A stretch of DNA of 8,375 nucleotides from Pseudomonadota bacterium (lineage in GTDB: Bacteria; Pseudomonadota; Alphaproteobacteria; Rhodobacterales; Rhodobacteraceae): NCBI GenBank assembly GCA_027623875.1, contig JAQBUS010000031.1, forward strand, positions 1 to 8,375, read 5' to 3'. The translations under genes and the position numbers were made by a program. Shown here piece after piece: positions 6,429-8,375 of this stretch. Every line of letters begins with the position of its first letter. Position 1 is the first letter of the stretch. The notes under the pieces were generated by a model that was not told where the DNA came from, searched no databases, and worked only from the letters and a program-made list of their open reading frames with translations.

Positions 6429-7346
6429 ATGACTTCGTATAAAAAAAAATTGTCCCAGGCAACCACCCCAAAAGAATTTTTAGCGCGGTTAGAAAATTTC
6501 TTTAGTGATGAATCCACAAAAGCCTGGCAGGCATTTAAGCCTGAGCCAACTGATATAATCATCACAACTTTTCCTAAAAGTGGTACAACTTGGATGCAGC
6601 AGATCATGCACTGTCTCAGGTCAAATGGTGATATGGATTTTGATGAAATATCAGTAGTGGTTCCCTGGCTGGAAGTGGCCTTTGATATGGGGATTAACCT
6701 TGATGCTTGCCAAATAAACCCGCGTTTATTTAAGAGCCATCTTACAGCGGAAGAGGTGCCTAGAGGTGCAAAGTATATCATCATATTTAGAGATCCAGGA
6801 AAGGTTTTGCTTTCATATTATAAATTTATGGAAGGTTGGTTCTTTGAACCGGATAGTATCTCATTAGAGGAATTTGCGGAGGTTGGATTTTTTAATACTT
6901 CCGGCTTTGATAACTATTGGCATCACCTTAAAACATGGTGGGTCCGTCGTGATGATCCAAATGTTTTATTGCTTACTTATGAGGAAATGAAATTTGATAT
7001 TGCAGCAATAATAAAAAAATTGGCGAAGTTCGCGGATATACGACTTACACCTAAGTTGCTTGAGCTTACTAAACATCAGTCCTCGCATGACTTTATGCGC
7101 AAGAATTCAACACAGTTTGACGACCATGCAACTCAAGAGGTCGTGGATTTAAGATGTGATTTGCCGGCGGGAGGTAATGCTTCAAAGATTGGTATGAGCA
7201 ATTACAGCAATAAGGCTTTAATCTTAACACCTTATCTTCAACAAAAGTTAAAAGATAATTGGAAAGTCCAAATTCAGAGTGATCTCGAAATCAAAGATTA
7301 TATCGAATTTAAGAAACTCGTTTTCGAATTAAAAGGAAACAAATAG
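6429..7346 (+). CDS. PAPS-dependent sulfotransferase, cytosolic (Sulfotransfer_1) type
   Basis: Transfers a sulfuryl group from 3'-phosphoadenosine 5'-phosphosulfate to a hydroxyl or amine of a small molecule; predicted soluble, with no signal peptide or membrane segment. The 305 residues match the usual length. Visible motifs: the 5'-phosphosulfate loop TFPKSGTTWMQQI (K50, S51, G52, T53, T54, W55), catalytic H104 in LFKSHL, the 3'-phosphate site IIIFRDPGKVLLSYYKF (R121 and S129, spaced eight residues apart as in the family RNPxDxxxS), and TYEEM at 183-187. The later S-x-x-FM-x-x-N pattern (219-226) is also present. The C-terminal RKGxxGDWK motif of animal enzymes is not recognisable; GGNASKIGMSN (248-258) occupies its place. 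The acceptor cannot be predicted. AAGG ten bases before the ATG is a modest ribosome-binding site. It diverges from the cupin gene. No terminator is visible downstream. Confidence 0.93.
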   Translation: MTSYKKKLSQATTPKEFLARLENFFSDESTKAWQAFKPEPTDIIITTFPKSGTTWMQQIMHCLRSNGDMDFDEISVVVPWLEVAFDMGINLDACQINPRLFKSHLTAEEVPRGAKYIIIFRDPGKVLLSYYKFMEGWFFEPDSISLEEFAEVGFFNTSGFDNYWHHLKTWWVRRDDPNVLLLTYEEMKFDIAAIIKKLAKFADIRLTPKLLELTKHQSSHDFMRKNSTQFDDHATQEVVDLRCDLPAGGNASKIGMSNYSNKALILTPYLQQKLKDNWKVQIQSDLEIKDYIEFKKLVFELKGNK

Positions 7347-7526
7347 ATGTTTTTAAAAAACTATTTACATATCTGAGTTGCGAAACTTTAAATTTATAAA
7401 TGTAATACCAGAATACTAATAACTCACATATTCTTTAATATTTTGAACACATGCCGCATTAATATTTAGCAAAATTTATATCTAATTAATACTTATGGTA
7501 GTGCAAGTAATTTTTGAGTTAGACTT

Positions 7527-7583
7527 TCATAGCTCATAGCTCATAGCTCATAGCTCATAGCTCATAGCTCATAGCTCATAGCT
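7527..7583. repeat. 7-bp tandem repeat, eight perfect copies of CATAGCT
   Basis: Positions 7528-7583 are eight uninterrupted identical copies of CATAGCT, and the preceding T extends the period by one base. There is no variation between copies, which indicates recent expansion or slippage. Each copy carries the self-complementary AGCT. The array is intergenic, about 170 bp before the next gene and about 110 bp before its candidate -35 box. It lacks spacers and so is not a CRISPR array. Confidence 0.97.
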
Positions 7584-7690
7584 TTGAACTATATTTCGAT
7601 AAAGTATCTAGCTCTTAATTTTTTAACTAAATTCCCCTTGTGAATTTATCTGTTGTCCTAAAAGATATGGGTAAACCAGACTTGCTAATC

Positions 7691-7717
7691 TTGACATTTT
7701 TACGATACTAATACAGT
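7691..7717 (+). promoter_or_regulatory. Candidate promoter for the right-edge gene
   Basis: Perfect -35 consensus TTGACA at 7691-7696. The -10 is uncertain: TACAGT at 7712-7717 gives a short 15-base spacer, while CAGTAA at 7714 gives 17 but matches poorly. It lies 40-65 bases before the ATG at 7757, a suitable distance for the only gene it could serve. Confidence 0.35.
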
Positions 7718-7746
7718 AATATCTCACCTTTTAAGTAAGTTTCGAT

Positions 7747-7750
7747 GAGG
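7747..7750 (+). promoter_or_regulatory. Ribosome binding site deciding the start at 7757
   Basis: GAGG lies six bases before the ATG at 7757. An in-frame ATG at 7745 overlaps this GAGG and has no Shine-Dalgarno of its own, so the inner start is preferred. Confidence 0.55.
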
Positions 7751-7756
7751 ATTATA

Positions 7757-8375
7757 ATGTATTTTGTTAAGAGCTTGGAGAATGCTTTCAAACAAGTACA
7801 AAGAGAACGTTGCGGCATGATTTACTCTTCGGCGCAGCATCTTCAGAAATTAATTAAAGGACTAGATAATGCTAAGACAAGTTATAATCTGGCGCCAGAA
7901 TGGTATAGCTCTAAGGATATAAGAAACAAGCAAGAAGAATTAGATAATGACGAAAAAACAAACAGCCAAGACAAATTGTTAAAACAGCGAGAGTATGAGG
8001 AGCAAAAAGAACTTGAAGCTCTTGCGAACGAACAAGCAAGAGCAGAAGCACAAGCTATTCAAGTGGGTTTAAGGATACAGTATGGACCTCGTCTCAAAGG
8101 ATTACAAAGTGAATTTGATACATCTATTATGAACCTGGTGGACGGTCTATTTATGGGAAAGAGCGTAACCGGTCTCTTTAGTGGAGAATTTGGTTTTCTA
8201 GATAGAAATGTTCGGTCTGATATAAAAAAATCTTGGGAAGAGGATAGTAGAGAACTACAATTAGTTGACTACGGAACAGGGCAGTGGTCTGGACGGCGAG
8301 TTGAAGTCTTGGTTTCCAAATTAGATATTCGAATGAAAAATAAAATCCTTGGAAAATATAAAGATTTATGCTTTG
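7757..8375 (+). CDS. Unrecognised protein with charged, probably coiled-coil segment; 3' end outside window
   Basis: Open for 206 codons from ATG 7757 to the right edge with no stop, in AT-rich DNA where a chance frame of this length is unlikely. I do not recognise the family. Residues 1-50 look globular and helical (SLENAFKQVQRER, QHLQKLIKGL, then LAPEWY). Residues about 52-101 are very rich in K, E, Q, D, N and A (KQREYEEQKELEALANEQAR), consistent with a helical linker or coiled coil. Residues about 102-206 regain hydrophobic and glycine residues (FDTSIMNLVDGLFMG, LFSGEFGFLDR, YGTGQWSG, VEVLVSKLDIRMKNK), suggesting a second folded domain. There is no signal peptide or obvious membrane span. 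An in-frame stop at 7736 limits the N-terminus to 7745 or 7757; GAGG six bases upstream favours 7757. A TTGACA box and the tandem repeat lie upstream. Confidence 0.8.
   Translation, partial: MYFVKSLENAFKQVQRERCGMIYSSAQHLQKLIKGLDNAKTSYNLAPEWYSSKDIRNKQEELDNDEKTNSQDKLLKQREYEEQKELEALANEQARAEAQAIQVGLRIQYGPRLKGLQSEFDTSIMNLVDGLFMGKSVTGLFSGEFGFLDRNVRSDIKKSWEEDSRELQLVDYGTGQWSGRRVEVLVSKLDIRMKNKILGKYKDLCF

Larger units (their letters stand above)
7347..7756. other. AT-rich intergenic region, no gene seen
   Basis: This 410-bp gap between the sulfotransferase and the last gene is very A/T-rich and has frequent stops on both strands. I found no protein-like frame; a 24-codon GTG frame near 7640 lacks a ribosome-binding site. 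The gap contains the 7-bp tandem repeat (7527-7583) and a TTGACA box at 7691. No GC-rich terminator hairpin follows the sulfotransferase stop; the only nearby symmetry is a TTTTTAAAAA run. Confidence 0.6.

Noticed and set aside
6365..6784. 139-codon minus-strand frame across the sulfotransferase start
   Set aside because: It is antisense to the PAPS-binding loop of the sulfotransferase, and its translation has no recognisable motif.
7527..7583. CRISPR array
   Set aside because: Repeats are 7 bp, directly adjacent and lack spacers; no cas genes nearby.
7640..7715. Small GTG-started frame of about 24 codons before the right-edge gene
   Set aside because: No ribosome-binding site, overlaps the TTGACA promoter candidate, and no recognisable product.

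Overview
This is an AT-rich bacterial chromosomal segment with short intergenic gaps and Shine-Dalgarno starts on most genes. Gene content (a BioY biotin transporter, a KatG catalase-peroxidase, a class I aldehyde dehydrogenase, a DUF861-type cupin and a PAPS-dependent sulfotransferase) fits a low-GC, aerobic, probably aquatic proteobacterium. That placement is inference from gene content, and no marker here fixes the phylum.

Layout. Positions 1-530 (minus) hold bioY, whose C-terminus runs off the left edge. A gene-free stretch (547-914) follows; it carries a small palindrome, an orphan Shine-Dalgarno with two overlapping mini-ORFs, and a short tRNA D-arm look-alike. Then come four plus-strand genes interrupted by one minus-strand gene: a SAM-dependent methyltransferase (915-1730), katG (1993-4188) closed by a clear rho-independent terminator, a 492-residue aldehyde dehydrogenase (4316-5794) preceded by a 10-bp hairpin and a TATAAT box, a small cupin on the minus strand (5898-6248, possibly to 6281), and a cytosolic-type sulfotransferase (6429-7346) diverging from it. 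The cupin/sulfotransferase promoter region holds a perfect 8-bp inverted repeat. Beyond the sulfotransferase is a 410-bp AT-rich gap with eight perfect tandem copies of a 7-bp unit. The window ends in a long open frame (7757-8375, incomplete) for a protein I do not recognise, with a charged, probably coiled-coil segment.

Function. The genes do not form one operon: katG has its own terminator, orientation flips at the cupin, and most gaps exceed 100 bp. KatG (peroxide removal), the aldehyde dehydrogenase (aldehyde oxidation) and the sulfotransferase (sulfate-ester formation) are compatible with stress or detoxification metabolism, but nothing in the sequence proves that they act together. I see no CRISPR array, intact tRNA or rRNA, transposase, integrase or recognisable defence system. 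The least explained parts are the right end (tandem repeat plus unknown protein) and the 547-914 gap.
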